This document shows positions 45,558-53,700 of a stretch of 64,000 nucleotides of DNA, one piece after another. Source of the DNA: Paenibacillus sp. SC116 (GTDB lineage: Bacteria; Bacillota; Bacilli; Paenibacillales; Paenibacillaceae); assembly GCF_024733555.1 (NCBI RefSeq), contig NZ_JANIOF010000001.1:2290777-2354776 (forward strand), in the 5' to 3' direction. Each line of letters begins with the position of its first letter. Position 1 is the stretch's first letter. The position numbers and the translations under genes are program-made. The notes below the pieces were generated by a model. It was not told where the DNA came from, made no database searches, and worked only from the letters and a program-made list of their open reading frames with translations.

Positions 45558-45963
45558 TTAATGCCTAAATGACCGAATGACCTGCACCGATTCTGCATTT
45601 AATCTGCAAAATGTCTGCAATGGTGGGAGTTGTTGAATGATGGGTTCATTCTGCACAGGGTGCGGCCAATCTCCATGCCTTACTTTATAAATATACTTCA
45701 TAGAAAATAATATTTCAGCTTTTGAAAACTTGTCTTTGTTCTTCATTATTTCGTTAAAAACATACTCTTCCCTTTCAAGTCTTGATTGCTTTAAATATTT
45801 TTCCTTCCCCAATTTCATCCATTGCTCAGCATGGTATGATTCATGGACAGCACTTAAATAGGTTGGGTTTAAACAACTTCAATTCACGTATGCAAATAAA
45901 TCTTTGTCCATCTGATGCTATTCTAATCTGACCAATTACGGGCATATCTGCCCTTCCTTGTAA
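45558..45963 (-). pseudogene. orphan C-terminal fragment of a zincin-like metallopeptidase toxin
   Basis: The minus-strand frame with SAVHESYHAEQWMKLGKEKY holds an HExxH motif (HESYH, 45831-45845) and then SRLEREEYVFNEIM, characteristic of zincin-like metallopeptidase domains at the ends of polymorphic toxins. Upstream, another frame gives RIASDGQRFICIRELKLFKPN; the two join by a frameshift near 45861-45866. No MuF or other trafficking domain precedes it and no start exists, so it is a displaced toxin tip. Its last 25 codons run over the TTGCAG array, probably recombined sequence. Confidence 0.75.
45582..45620 (-). repeat. second TTGCAG array, four copies at 11-bp period
   Basis: On the minus strand TTGCAG, TTGCAG, ATGCAG and GTGCAG begin exactly 11 bases apart (plus-strand CTGCA at 45582, 45593, 45604 and 45615). 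The last copy continues GCAGGT as in the array before terminase. An AT-rich stretch with TATAGT-like elements follows. Likely a late-activator operator. Confidence 0.75.
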
Positions 45964-46047
45964 TCAAAATCTCCCGTCCCCTCTATAGAAAACGGAAATT
46001 TTTGATAAAATAGATCCGTTGCTTATTTGAAACTCGGAGGAAATAAA

Positions 46048-46719
46048 ATGAAGACAAATGTACACAAGTGGAATTTATGTGAAGTAGAAGCCATTAAAAT
46101 ACAACAGGAATTATCCCAAAAAGTTATAAAAGAAGATTTTTCGGATCAAATTCAATACGTTGCCGGAGTAGACGTTGCTTATAGCAAAAGTAACGATAAA
46201 TTAATAGCAGCAATTGTCATTTTAGAATCAGATTCATTGGAATTGGTTGAGTCAGTTGTTATTGAAGATACCGTTCAATTCCCCTATATTCCGGGATTGT
46301 TCTCATTTAGAGAACTTCCTCCAATTATCAAAGCATTTGAAAAAATAAAGACTACTCCTCAGCTAGTAGTTTGCGATGGGCACGGGCTTGCCCACCCTAG
46401 ACGGTTTGGATTAGCCTCTCATTTAGGGGTCCTTTATGATATTCCTACAATTGGGTGTGGAAAAACGAAGCTGTTAGGCCATTTTATTGAACCTGATCAA
46501 AATAGAGGAGACCATTCACCATTAGTTGATAACAATGAAATCATTGGAAGTGTATTACGAACACAGAAGAGCATTAAACCCATCTTTGTTTCAATCGGTC
46601 ATCGAGTATCCCTAAAGACTGCCTGCGAGTGGATACTCCGATTGTCACCGAATTATCGATTGCCGGAAACGACTCGACAAGCAGATCAGATCGTGAAAAA
46701 AACTTTGTCATATATATAA
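46048..46719 (+). CDS. nfi: endonuclease V (deoxyinosine 3'-endonuclease)
   Basis: DNA/RNA repair enzyme of 223 aa that nicks next to hypoxanthine, the product of adenine deamination. ATG 46048 follows GGAGG. Active-site acidic residues are in VAGVDVAY (Asp), SFRELPP (Glu) and VCDGHGLAHPRRFGLASHLG (Asp), with the C-terminal SIGHRVSLKTACEW motif. It is on the strand opposite the late phage genes, convergent with the YwqK-like immunity gene. B. subtilis has the same neighbours, ywqJ-ywqK-ywqL, where ywqL is endonuclease V. A protective role against the deaminase toxin is inferred. Confidence 0.95.
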   Translation: MKTNVHKWNLCEVEAIKIQQELSQKVIKEDFSDQIQYVAGVDVAYSKSNDKLIAAIVILESDSLELVESVVIEDTVQFPYIPGLFSFRELPPIIKAFEKIKTTPQLVVCDGHGLAHPRRFGLASHLGVLYDIPTIGCGKTKLLGHFIEPDQNRGDHSPLVDNNEIIGSVLRTQKSIKPIFVSIGHRVSLKTACEWILRLSPNYRLPETTRQADQIVKKTLSYI

Positions 46720-46736
46720 AATTTTATTTTCCAGTT

Positions 46737-46765
46737 AAAAGATGGGCAAATCCTGCCCATCTTTT
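46737..46765. terminator. bidirectional terminator between nfi and the YwqK-like gene
   Basis: Perfect arms AAAAGATGGGCA (46737-46748) and TGCCCATCTTTT (46754-46765) with a five-base loop; runs of T on one strand and A on the other let it serve both convergent genes. Confidence 0.9.
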
Positions 46766-46863
46766 AATAGTACCCCATCTAGAAACTTAATCCGATTTTC
46801 TATCCTCATTCAAGTTAATATTCCCTGATCCTTTCAAAAGGGAATTGTTAGTCCCTAGTATTA

Positions 46864-47337
46864 CTATTTTCCCTCTAACTTTTTAGCTCGTTTATTGTAC
46901 TTTTCGATCATTTTTTTATCAAATTCACTAGGTTCTGTTTTTTCGGTAACTAATTCTCCTGCTTCACTCCACTGTCTGTATGTTACACAAAATCCATACT
47001 TATATTCTTCTTTTGATTTTATGTTACCATTTTCAAACCAAGTGATTTTTTTTCCTGATATGACCCCATTGCTCATTTGTTGAAAACTCGTAACTTTACC
47101 ACTTTCATAATAATTTACATTATCTCCATCAGACATACCATTTTTATAATACGCATAGTATGCCAAACTACCATTTTTATACCTTTCATAGAGTATACCT
47201 GATATAGGTATTCCCCCTTCATCTAAGGGTTTATTAAAAACTTCTTGCCCATAAACCCCAGAATAACAAACGTCCCCAGTGAACTCTATGCCATTAGATA
47301 ATACAAATTCCACAGGCAAAATGTCGATACCTTCCAC
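46864..47337 (-). CDS. ywqK: YwqK-family (MORN-repeat) immunity protein
   Basis: Predicted antitoxin of 157 aa to the deaminase encoded just upstream. MORN-like repeats run through it: GILYERYKNGSLAYYAYYKN, GDNVNYYESGKVTSFQQMSN and GKKITWFENGNIKSKEEYKY, the pattern of YwqK-type antitoxins. GTG 47337 is preferred (GGTGG 8 bases upstream) over GTG 47349. The stop of the toxin gene lies 31 bases before. Base composition is more AT-rich than the phage structural genes, consistent with exchange. Confidence 0.85.
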   Translation of the reverse strand: MEGIDILPVEFVLSNGIEFTGDVCYSGVYGQEVFNKPLDEGGIPISGILYERYKNGSLAYYAYYKNGMSDGDNVNYYESGKVTSFQQMSNGVISGKKITWFENGNIKSKEEYKYGFCVTYRQWSEAGELVTEKTEPSEFDKKMIEKYNKRAKKLEGK

Positions 47338-47368
47338 TTGGATACCCACCTCTCAATATTACTTACTT

Positions 47369-48850
47369 TTACAAATCAGATAGTATAGGAAAGCCTTTTA
47401 AAATATAGTTACAGTGTGGACAGGTATGAAACGGAATATCGGTTACAGGCTTTGTTGAGCCTCCTGGCTTAATAACGTATATTAGTATATCATCAAGAGT
47501 GGCATTATCATTATCCAATAATGCTTTATTAGCCGCATATACTTCAGCGTGAGACCCTGCGCCATGAGTATACAGACTATATGAATCATAAACATCATCC
47601 GGCATGTCAATAATTCCTTTTTCAATGTGAGGGTGTAATTCTTTTGGTAATTTGCCTTCAACATCATTAATTGCTGTGTAAATCTTACCAGTAGTTCTAT
47701 CATATGCTCCTGCAACTGCGGGACCAAGCTGCTTATTAGTGAGACCAATATCTTTCAACATTTGTGCCTCTTCAATAACATGGTTTTTAAGTTTCAGAAT
47801 TTCCTCTGGTGTAAAATTATCCAGAGAACTTTTACCCGTCCCCTCAACCTGCTCCTTACGCCACTGCTCATATGTCATGTCCTTTGGCAGAGGTTGCCCG
47901 CTCAAACGCAAATTTTCCATACCATCCGTAATTTCAATCGTAGTCGAGCGGCAGCGCGGGTGCATCGGCGGATAGTTAGTACCTCTTTTCGCATCCGATA
48001 CGTTAAACTTCTTATCATCCAGAATTAAGCAAGTATCACTAGTACGTCTATCTAATTTTGCCACATATTCATATTGCTTTACACCAGCCGCTTCGTATGC
48101 CAGCCGAATCGCTTCATTATGGAAATACGCACTTTCTCCCTGTACGAGAATCTCTATATGCTTAAACGATGCTCCCATTTGATCGGACAATTCTTTTGAT
48201 ATCACATTGCTACCTTTGCCATGACGCCATCCTTGTGTGACCGTTTCTTCCATTTCAAAATGCAGCCTATTGATATTTTCTGCCATCCGATCTGCAAAGT
48301 TAACACCATTCCACGGATGAGATAATACATCTGTCATCTCCGAATCGAGCTTCTTAAACTCTCGTAACGAGCCATGTCGCTGCTCAATATCGAATATTTT
48401 CTTATAGTACGCTTCCGAATACAACGCTTCAAATGCATTCCACATTTGACGAACATTTTTAGCGCCCAAATCATCCAACGCGATCCGCATTTGTCCAGAT
48501 ACAAGGTCAAGCCGAGTACGCGGAGAGGCACTACACTCCACCATCTTCAGTCTAGATTGCAGCAATTGTTTAGCAGCATCGTCCTTCTCCTCATCGATGC
48601 GCTTCGCCCAATCCTCTACACTATCCTTCCATTCTTGCATCTCTGCCGTATTCAGCAACTTAGCTGCCCTGTCGTCCGCAGACCCTTGTTCTTCCTCATA
48701 GCGAACAAAAAAATCATTAACACTAATCCGAATCTCACGTGCCGCTTGCTCATATTGCTTGAACAGTTCCCGCATTACCCCAGAGCCGGCTTCTAAACTT
48801 TCTTTCTCCCGAGTTAACGCACGTTCCAGCCATTGCTCATCATCGTCCAT
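47369..48850 (-). CDS. MuF minor head protein fused to a YwqJ-type deaminase toxin
   Basis: Protein of 493 aa from ATG 48850 (AGGTGGTG upstream). Residues about 1-325 are an SPP1 gp7/MuF head protein with the conserved AYEAAGVKQYEYVAKLDRRT, CLILDDKKFNV and NYPPMHPRCRSTTIEI. A linker (MTYEQWRKEQVEGTGKSS) leads to a deaminase-fold domain with HAE at 434-436 and CPHC at 477-480, the zinc-binding and catalytic set of YwqJ-related nucleic-acid deaminases. Such toxins could enter cells with phage DNA. Immunity gene and endonuclease V follow. Confidence 0.88.
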   Translation of the reverse strand: MDDDEQWLERALTREKESLEAGSGVMRELFKQYEQAAREIRISVNDFFVRYEEEQGSADDRAAKLLNTAEMQEWKDSVEDWAKRIDEEKDDAAKQLLQSRLKMVECSASPRTRLDLVSGQMRIALDDLGAKNVRQMWNAFEALYSEAYYKKIFDIEQRHGSLREFKKLDSEMTDVLSHPWNGVNFADRMAENINRLHFEMEETVTQGWRHGKGSNVISKELSDQMGASFKHIEILVQGESAYFHNEAIRLAYEAAGVKQYEYVAKLDRRTSDTCLILDDKKFNVSDAKRGTNYPPMHPRCRSTTIEITDGMENLRLSGQPLPKDMTYEQWRKEQVEGTGKSSLDNFTPEEILKLKNHVIEEAQMLKDIGLTNKQLGPAVAGAYDRTTGKIYTAINDVEGKLPKELHPHIEKGIIDMPDDVYDSYSLYTHGAGSHAEVYAANKALLDNDNATLDDILIYVIKPGGSTKPVTDIPFHTCPHCNYILKGFPILSDL

Positions 48851-48897
48851 CAATACTATCACCACCTGTCTGTTCCCCAGCCTTATAAATGGACAGC

Positions 48898-48933
48898 AAA
48901 AAGACACCTTCAACAGCTAAGAAGGTGTCTTTT
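48898..48933. terminator. symmetric terminator between the two MuF modules
   Basis: Arms AAAAAGACACCTTC and GAAGGTGTCTTTT with T-runs on both strands, placed just upstream of the second MuF gene. The stem sequence resembles a stretch of the portal gene (51300-51335). Confidence 0.85.
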
Positions 48934-48979
48934 CGTCTAGCTACTATGACTGCCATCAACGATTAGTTAAAAGTTACGA

Positions 48980-49157
48980 CTAATCTTCAAGTTCATCTTC
49001 CCTGTCATCAAAAAAGGCCTCAAACGCTACATCAAAATAATCTCCATTACTTGATAAAGGATAGCGTTGAGGCATTCCATTATGATCTAGAACATGATCA
49101 AGCCCTTATTTTTGCATCACTCAAGTAGTTTGAGATAACTTGAACAACGTCAATAAT
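48980..49157 (-). pseudogene. decayed gene fragment between the toxin modules
   Basis: After the immunity gene stop, one frame reads IDVVQVISNYLSDAKIRA and stops; a shifted frame continues GLDHVLDHNGMPQRYPLSSN then GDYFDVAFEAFFDDREDELE to a stop at 48980. The coding look of both halves and lack of any start suggest a frameshifted tail of a small acidic protein, possibly an old immunity gene. I cannot name the family. Confidence 0.55.
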
Positions 49158-49586
49158 TTACTTGAAGCGTTCTAAACCATTGTACGGGTTCGAAATGTTT
49201 TCACCTACTTCTTCTATGGTTTCTAAAACTTCATTAAGTATCAATTCATCTATATTTCTATTTTGATTAATTGACTTTTTAACTTCTGAAAAACAATTTT
49301 CTAAACCAAGATTAACGATAATTGACAGCATAATATCTACTTCTTCATATGAATCCGTATTCCACAAACTACAAAGGATCTTATCTACTTGTGTTCTTGT
49401 GTTGCTTTCTAAAAGTTCGTAAGTCATGACTTGCCTATCAGTTAATTGGCTAAGAATTAATAAAAGCACTCGTTTATCAACTTTTTTTTCTTCAAACTCT
49501 AGCAGTGCTTCTTGAAACATTATTTCTAACATCGTTGTTGGCAATATATCAGGTAACTTTTCAATTTCTTCAAGATTCATATTCAT
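49158..49586 (-). CDS. immunity protein for the first MuF toxin (possibly Imm30-like)
   Basis: Acidic, helical protein of 142 aa. ATG 49586 overlaps the toxin gene stop as ATGA, so toxin and immunity are translated together. The sequence LEEIEKLPDILPTTMLEIMF, IMLSIIVNLGLENCFSEVKK and GENISNPYNGLERFK recalls the Imm30 group of polymorphic-toxin immunity proteins, but I cannot confirm this without a profile search. Neutralisation of the upstream toxin tip is inferred from the coupling. Confidence 0.7.
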   Translation of the reverse strand: MNMNLEEIEKLPDILPTTMLEIMFQEALLEFEEKKVDKRVLLLILSQLTDRQVMTYELLESNTRTQVDKILCSLWNTDSYEEVDIMLSIIVNLGLENCFSEVKKSINQNRNIDELILNEVLETIEEVGENISNPYNGLERFK

Positions 49587-51013
49587 TTCCCTTCTATTGG
49601 AACGTGAACTTCATTTAAAGACTGGTTTTTAGTCCATGTTCCATCTGTTTTTAACTGTTTGTTACCTACTTTTATCTGTGCAGTCCATCGTGTTCCTGAT
49701 GCAGCTCCAGGATACTTACTTGCAGCAACAGGGTCTGGCGAATGCCATCGAATTATCGCCTTTTGCCCATCAGCTAGTAAAAATTCATACTTAGCTCCAT
49801 CTGTAATGGAAGTTGTTTTAACAAATGTGCTTGAAACTCCCTGTGGAATGATTGACTCTAAATCGGATAAGCTAATCTCTCCATTATTAAGTAGATTTTG
49901 TACCGTTTGTCGAGCCTCATCTCTTGTAAGTGTCTCTATTGAGGTTTTTTCAATTGATTTTTTATCATGGCCCGCCCCTCCATCATACTCAACCGTAATC
50001 GAACGGCAGCCCGGATGAAGTGGAGGGAAATTAACCCCGATTATAGCATCGGACACGTCAAATCGTTGGCCATTCAGCTCACGACATTCAGTACTTGTGC
50101 GCTTATCCAGCTTCGCCACATACTTATACTGTTTCACACCGCTTGCACGATAAGCCAGGAGCGTCGCTTCACTATGAAAATGAGCAGACTCCGAATTAAT
50201 AATTCGTTCCACCTGTTTAAATGAAGTACCCATACGAGCTGCTAAATCTTTCACAACGGCCGAACTACTCTTTCCTTGGATAAGCCCTTGCACCATCGTC
50301 TCTCGCAAATGATATTGCAGCTTGCTCATATTAAATGTCAAGCGCTCTGAGAAGGTAGTCCCGTTCCAAGGATCCGATAGTGCCTTCGCTATCTCCTCCG
50401 CATCGAGATGGTCATCATGACGTATCTCCTTATCAACGAACTGCTCTTCATCATTCTGCTTCATATCGGATATTTTCTTAGCGTACACGTTCGATAGCAA
50501 CGATTCAAATGCCTTCTCCATCTGCTGAGCGCCCGCTACATCAAGCTGGTCAAGTGCCATCCGCATGTGCCCAGATAATACGTCAAACCGCGAACGCGGG
50601 GGGCTAGTGCCGCATGTGATCCCTTTCAGCTTTGCCTGAAGGCGTTCACGAACAGCACGATTCGTCTCTTTGTCTATGCGTTCCTCCCGTAATACAACGC
50701 TATCATTCCACTCTTTTATCTCAGCAGCCTCAAGATGCTTTACAGCTTGGTCGTACAGCAGAACCTGCTTCGTTTCTATCGTTCCAGCAGCTCCTTGACT
50801 CTTACTTCTGCTCACATAACGACCATAAAAATCGTTCACCATACGACGAAGATCACGAGCAGTGCGCTCGTACATTTGATACAACTCTTCCTTTAATTTC
50901 TCGCCCATTGCAGCACTCTCTGCTTCAAGCTGTATCACCCGCTCCAGCCGTTTCGCTTCACGTCTGGCTACATCTTCATCATCCTGCGCCAATTGCTCAT
51001 CATCGTTCATCAT
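49583..51013 (-). CDS. MuF minor head protein fused to an Ntox30-like toxin domain
   Basis: Protein of 476 aa overlapping the portal gene by 14 bases. Residues 1-345 are the MuF/gp7 head domain: AYRASGVKQYKYVAKLDKRT, CRELNGQRFDVSDAIIG, NFPPLHPGCRSITVEY. Residues 355-390 form a helical linker (TLTRDEARQTVQNLLNNGEI), and the C-terminal 85 residues carry AKYEFLLADGQKAIIRWHSP (Trp 423 region), WTAQIKVGNKQLKTDGTW and VHVPIEGK, resembling polymorphic toxin type 30. The biochemical activity is uncertain, probably RNase-like. It is paralogous to the deaminase MuF protein. Confidence 0.82.
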   Translation of the reverse strand: MMNDDEQLAQDDEDVARREAKRLERVIQLEAESAAMGEKLKEELYQMYERTARDLRRMVNDFYGRYVSRSKSQGAAGTIETKQVLLYDQAVKHLEAAEIKEWNDSVVLREERIDKETNRAVRERLQAKLKGITCGTSPPRSRFDVLSGHMRMALDQLDVAGAQQMEKAFESLLSNVYAKKISDMKQNDEEQFVDKEIRHDDHLDAEEIAKALSDPWNGTTFSERLTFNMSKLQYHLRETMVQGLIQGKSSSAVVKDLAARMGTSFKQVERIINSESAHFHSEATLLAYRASGVKQYKYVAKLDKRTSTECRELNGQRFDVSDAIIGVNFPPLHPGCRSITVEYDGGAGHDKKSIEKTSIETLTRDEARQTVQNLLNNGEISLSDLESIIPQGVSSTFVKTTSITDGAKYEFLLADGQKAIIRWHSPDPVAASKYPGAASGTRWTAQIKVGNKQLKTDGTWTKNQSLNEVHVPIEGK

Positions 51014-52448
51014 TTACGGCACCACCGCTCTGCATGGCTCCCATTGCATCATCAAACATACCCGAACCAAACTGCTCAACCGCTTCCTGCTGCTCCTGCT
51101 TAAGCTGTTCCATTTCCTCATCCACATCGCGTACCCAAGGATGGTTCGCAAGTCGTGTCCGCTTCGATACGATGCCTTCCGAATTGCGAATGTTTGTAAT
51201 AATATCCGTCTCATTGACCGGCAAATCCGCATTAAATAGGACCTCAAACTTCTCTTTGCTAAAGTCACCTTTGCCAGCAACCTGAAAATAAACATCAAAA
51301 AACACCTTCATCTGCACGAAGGTGTCTTGTAGTTCAGCAGCTAACGCTGCGCAGTCTATATCCAAATCCATATATCTAAAGTTAATAGCCGTTCCGCTAG
51401 CACTGCCGAGATTAGGGTCTTTCGTATCCACTGCACTTGCGAAGTCGAATATGTCACGTCGATTTTTTTCTAAAAATCTCATCACTGCATCGACGTTAAT
51501 ATCCGCTTGCAGCTTATCTACACCTCCATCCCCGTCCACTTTGATCGCTAGATGCTGATTCAGATCCTTTACAAACTCGCTTAGGTCTGTACCGCCATAA
51601 TTTTTGATAATATAAATAAATTTCGCAACATCTCGCAACACGTCTGCCGTTACAGAGGACTGCCAGTTGTAATCATTAATCAAGTCTTTAATGAAGTACT
51701 GCAGCGGCAATTCCTCTTCGTTGTATTTCACCCAAGCAATCGGAACCGTATCGAAGTTGTAAGGCTTCCCATCAATCTGAAAATGCGCCTCTTCACACAC
51801 TCCTGAGTCATAATCAGCCACGAGTTGCCTGCCGCCATTGCCATTATTCTTGAATCGCTTCACACCATTAACATCCCAATATTCCGCTCTCAGCACAGTC
51901 TTCTTCCGTGCTCCATCAAATACTGTCTGCTCGTAAAAACGAATATAGGCACTCATCTTCGTCCGTTCTGCATCTGACCAGAGCGGGATTACTTCCATTG
52001 ACGGCAGCCTCATAAACTTAAGCTTTCCACCATCAAAAAAAGGAGCTAAATAAGCGATTCCGCTCTTCACAGCTCCTTTACCTAATGACTTCATTTTGCG
52101 GCGCAATTCATTGTCAAACATCTCATTTAACGCTCCGTTGTATGGTCTATTTTTACTGTCCACCGTAAACGGCTTAGACAACAAATAATTCGCCTTCTGA
52201 TCAACTAGCTTTTTTAGAATCGGATGCTCCATACGCACATTCGATCGATTTCGGATGTCATTGTGCTTTCGCTGTACATCCGACCGATTCCGATAATATT
52301 GCTCTGCCTCGACCATAATTTTGTATTTTTCCGAGGTTTTAAAGCTTCTAATCTCTTCTTCTACAATCTGCTCAATTGCCATCGGAGCGTTGTCTGCAAT
52401 AATCTGCTCCATTTCATATAATCGATTCTCTAACAACATCATGTTCAC
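51000..52448 (-). CDS. xkdE: portal protein (SPP1 gp6-type)
   Basis: Head vertex channel of 482 aa. EQYYRNRSDVQRKHNDIRNR, HPILKKLVDQKANYLLSKPF and the ASAVDTKDPNLGSASGTAIN segment match SPP1-type portals. The C-terminus is acidic (MEQLKQEQQEAVEQFGSGMF). It lies one base after terminase and overlaps the first MuF gene. Confidence 0.94.
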   Translation of the reverse strand: MNMMLLENRLYEMEQIIADNAPMAIEQIVEEEIRSFKTSEKYKIMVEAEQYYRNRSDVQRKHNDIRNRSNVRMEHPILKKLVDQKANYLLSKPFTVDSKNRPYNGALNEMFDNELRRKMKSLGKGAVKSGIAYLAPFFDGGKLKFMRLPSMEVIPLWSDAERTKMSAYIRFYEQTVFDGARKKTVLRAEYWDVNGVKRFKNNGNGGRQLVADYDSGVCEEAHFQIDGKPYNFDTVPIAWVKYNEEELPLQYFIKDLINDYNWQSSVTADVLRDVAKFIYIIKNYGGTDLSEFVKDLNQHLAIKVDGDGGVDKLQADINVDAVMRFLEKNRRDIFDFASAVDTKDPNLGSASGTAINFRYMDLDIDCAALAAELQDTFVQMKVFFDVYFQVAGKGDFSKEKFEVLFNADLPVNETDIITNIRNSEGIVSKRTRLANHPWVRDVDEEMEQLKQEQQEAVEQFGSGMFDDAMGAMQSGGAVNDER

Positions 52449-52449
52449 C

Positions 52450-53700
52450 TCACCTTAAAATGGTAATACTTGATCGATTCATCTCATCCTCTAACGCGTA
52501 TCTCACAGCATCAATGCTATGGTTGTCCTTATCCGAATAACCTGCCTTGTACCCTCCGTTGCCATCAGGCTTTAGCTCATATTGATAAAATTCTCGTTTC
52601 GTATTCGGGCATCGGATAGGATCGATTACAATCTCCTCTAAATCTTGTAAAAATTTAATCCCATAGGCTACGCTATCAGGACCTTTTACAGCTCTCGTTA
52701 CCCGAAGTCCATGCCCTTTCAGTTCATTGATCGTACGCGGCTCAGCCGAATCCGCCGTCACCGATTGATTAAGCTTGTTTTCCTCTCGTATATGTTCGAC
52801 CAGCTGTTTGTTAGACATTTGAGTTTTATGAACTTCATAGAAAATGTAAAGCCGTCTGCGCGTCTTGTCATAATGACAAACCGTATAATGAGAAGGATCA
52901 TTGGCATATCCAAAATCAAGTCCACGCTTCACCCGATCAAACGCACTGATTTCTTCATCTGAAACCGTTCGAAACGAAATGTTTCTAAACACTTCTCCTC
53001 CACTTCCCGTTACCGCTCCCATATATTCATGCTCGTAGCGGTCTGGTCTCGTTGCTTGTAAGTGCTCTGCCTCAATTACAAATTGCTTCCCCAGCCAGTG
53101 ATCAGGTACAGATAAATAAGTGCTGTGATGAATGAGTCGATCTTGACGAGTTTCGGTTAGTTCTGCATTTAGCCAATGTCTCAAAGTCTGTGGTGGATTA
53201 AAACTGTAAAAGACAACGAACCTCGTTCCCCCGCGCAGCAAGGATTGGTTAATCGAGCGAATTTCTTCCATACCTGCAAATTCGTCTACCTCTTCATACC
53301 AGACATATTTAAAATATCCTTTTGCCAACTTGGTAGACTTCAACTTCGTAACGTTGTCCGCCCCGCGAAACCATATTTTTTGCCCCGTCGGTAAATAAGT
53401 CAGCTCTAGCTTGGATTTAGGTATATCCCACAAATGGGACACTTGAAGTCGTTCTATCGCCCATACATATTGCTCAAACACCGATTCGCGCAGCGTTTGC
53501 TTCACTTTACGAATAGCCATCGCATTAGCTAATGGATCTTCCATCATCCCTTTAATCGTCTCAATACTCACAAAGGATGACTTCGTTGATCCCCGCCCGC
53601 CTTTTAACCAATAATGTGTATGAAGTTCTTCTTTTATATCGTGGTGTACACTGTAAAAATGAGGAGCGATCAGACTGGACATCGTGACATGAGTCATCAT
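52450..53700 (-). CDS. xtmB: terminase large subunit, PBSX family
   Basis: DNA-packaging motor of 416 aa. The ATPase Walker A-like KGGRGSTKSSF is near residues 34-44, Walker B is in YVWYEEVDEF, followed by the coupling motif SFNPP. The nuclease domain has GLDFGYANDPSH and ADSAEPRTINELKGHG, with a final Asp in NHSIDAVRYALED. It overlaps xtmA by four bases. Confidence 0.95.
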   Translation of the reverse strand: MMTHVTMSSLIAPHFYSVHHDIKEELHTHYWLKGGRGSTKSSFVSIETIKGMMEDPLANAMAIRKVKQTLRESVFEQYVWAIERLQVSHLWDIPKSKLELTYLPTGQKIWFRGADNVTKLKSTKLAKGYFKYVWYEEVDEFAGMEEIRSINQSLLRGGTRFVVFYSFNPPQTLRHWLNAELTETRQDRLIHHSTYLSVPDHWLGKQFVIEAEHLQATRPDRYEHEYMGAVTGSGGEVFRNISFRTVSDEEISAFDRVKRGLDFGYANDPSHYTVCHYDKTRRRLYIFYEVHKTQMSNKQLVEHIREENKLNQSVTADSAEPRTINELKGHGLRVTRAVKGPDSVAYGIKFLQDLEEIVIDPIRCPNTKREFYQYELKPDGNGGYKAGYSDKDNHSIDAVRYALEDEMNRSSITILR

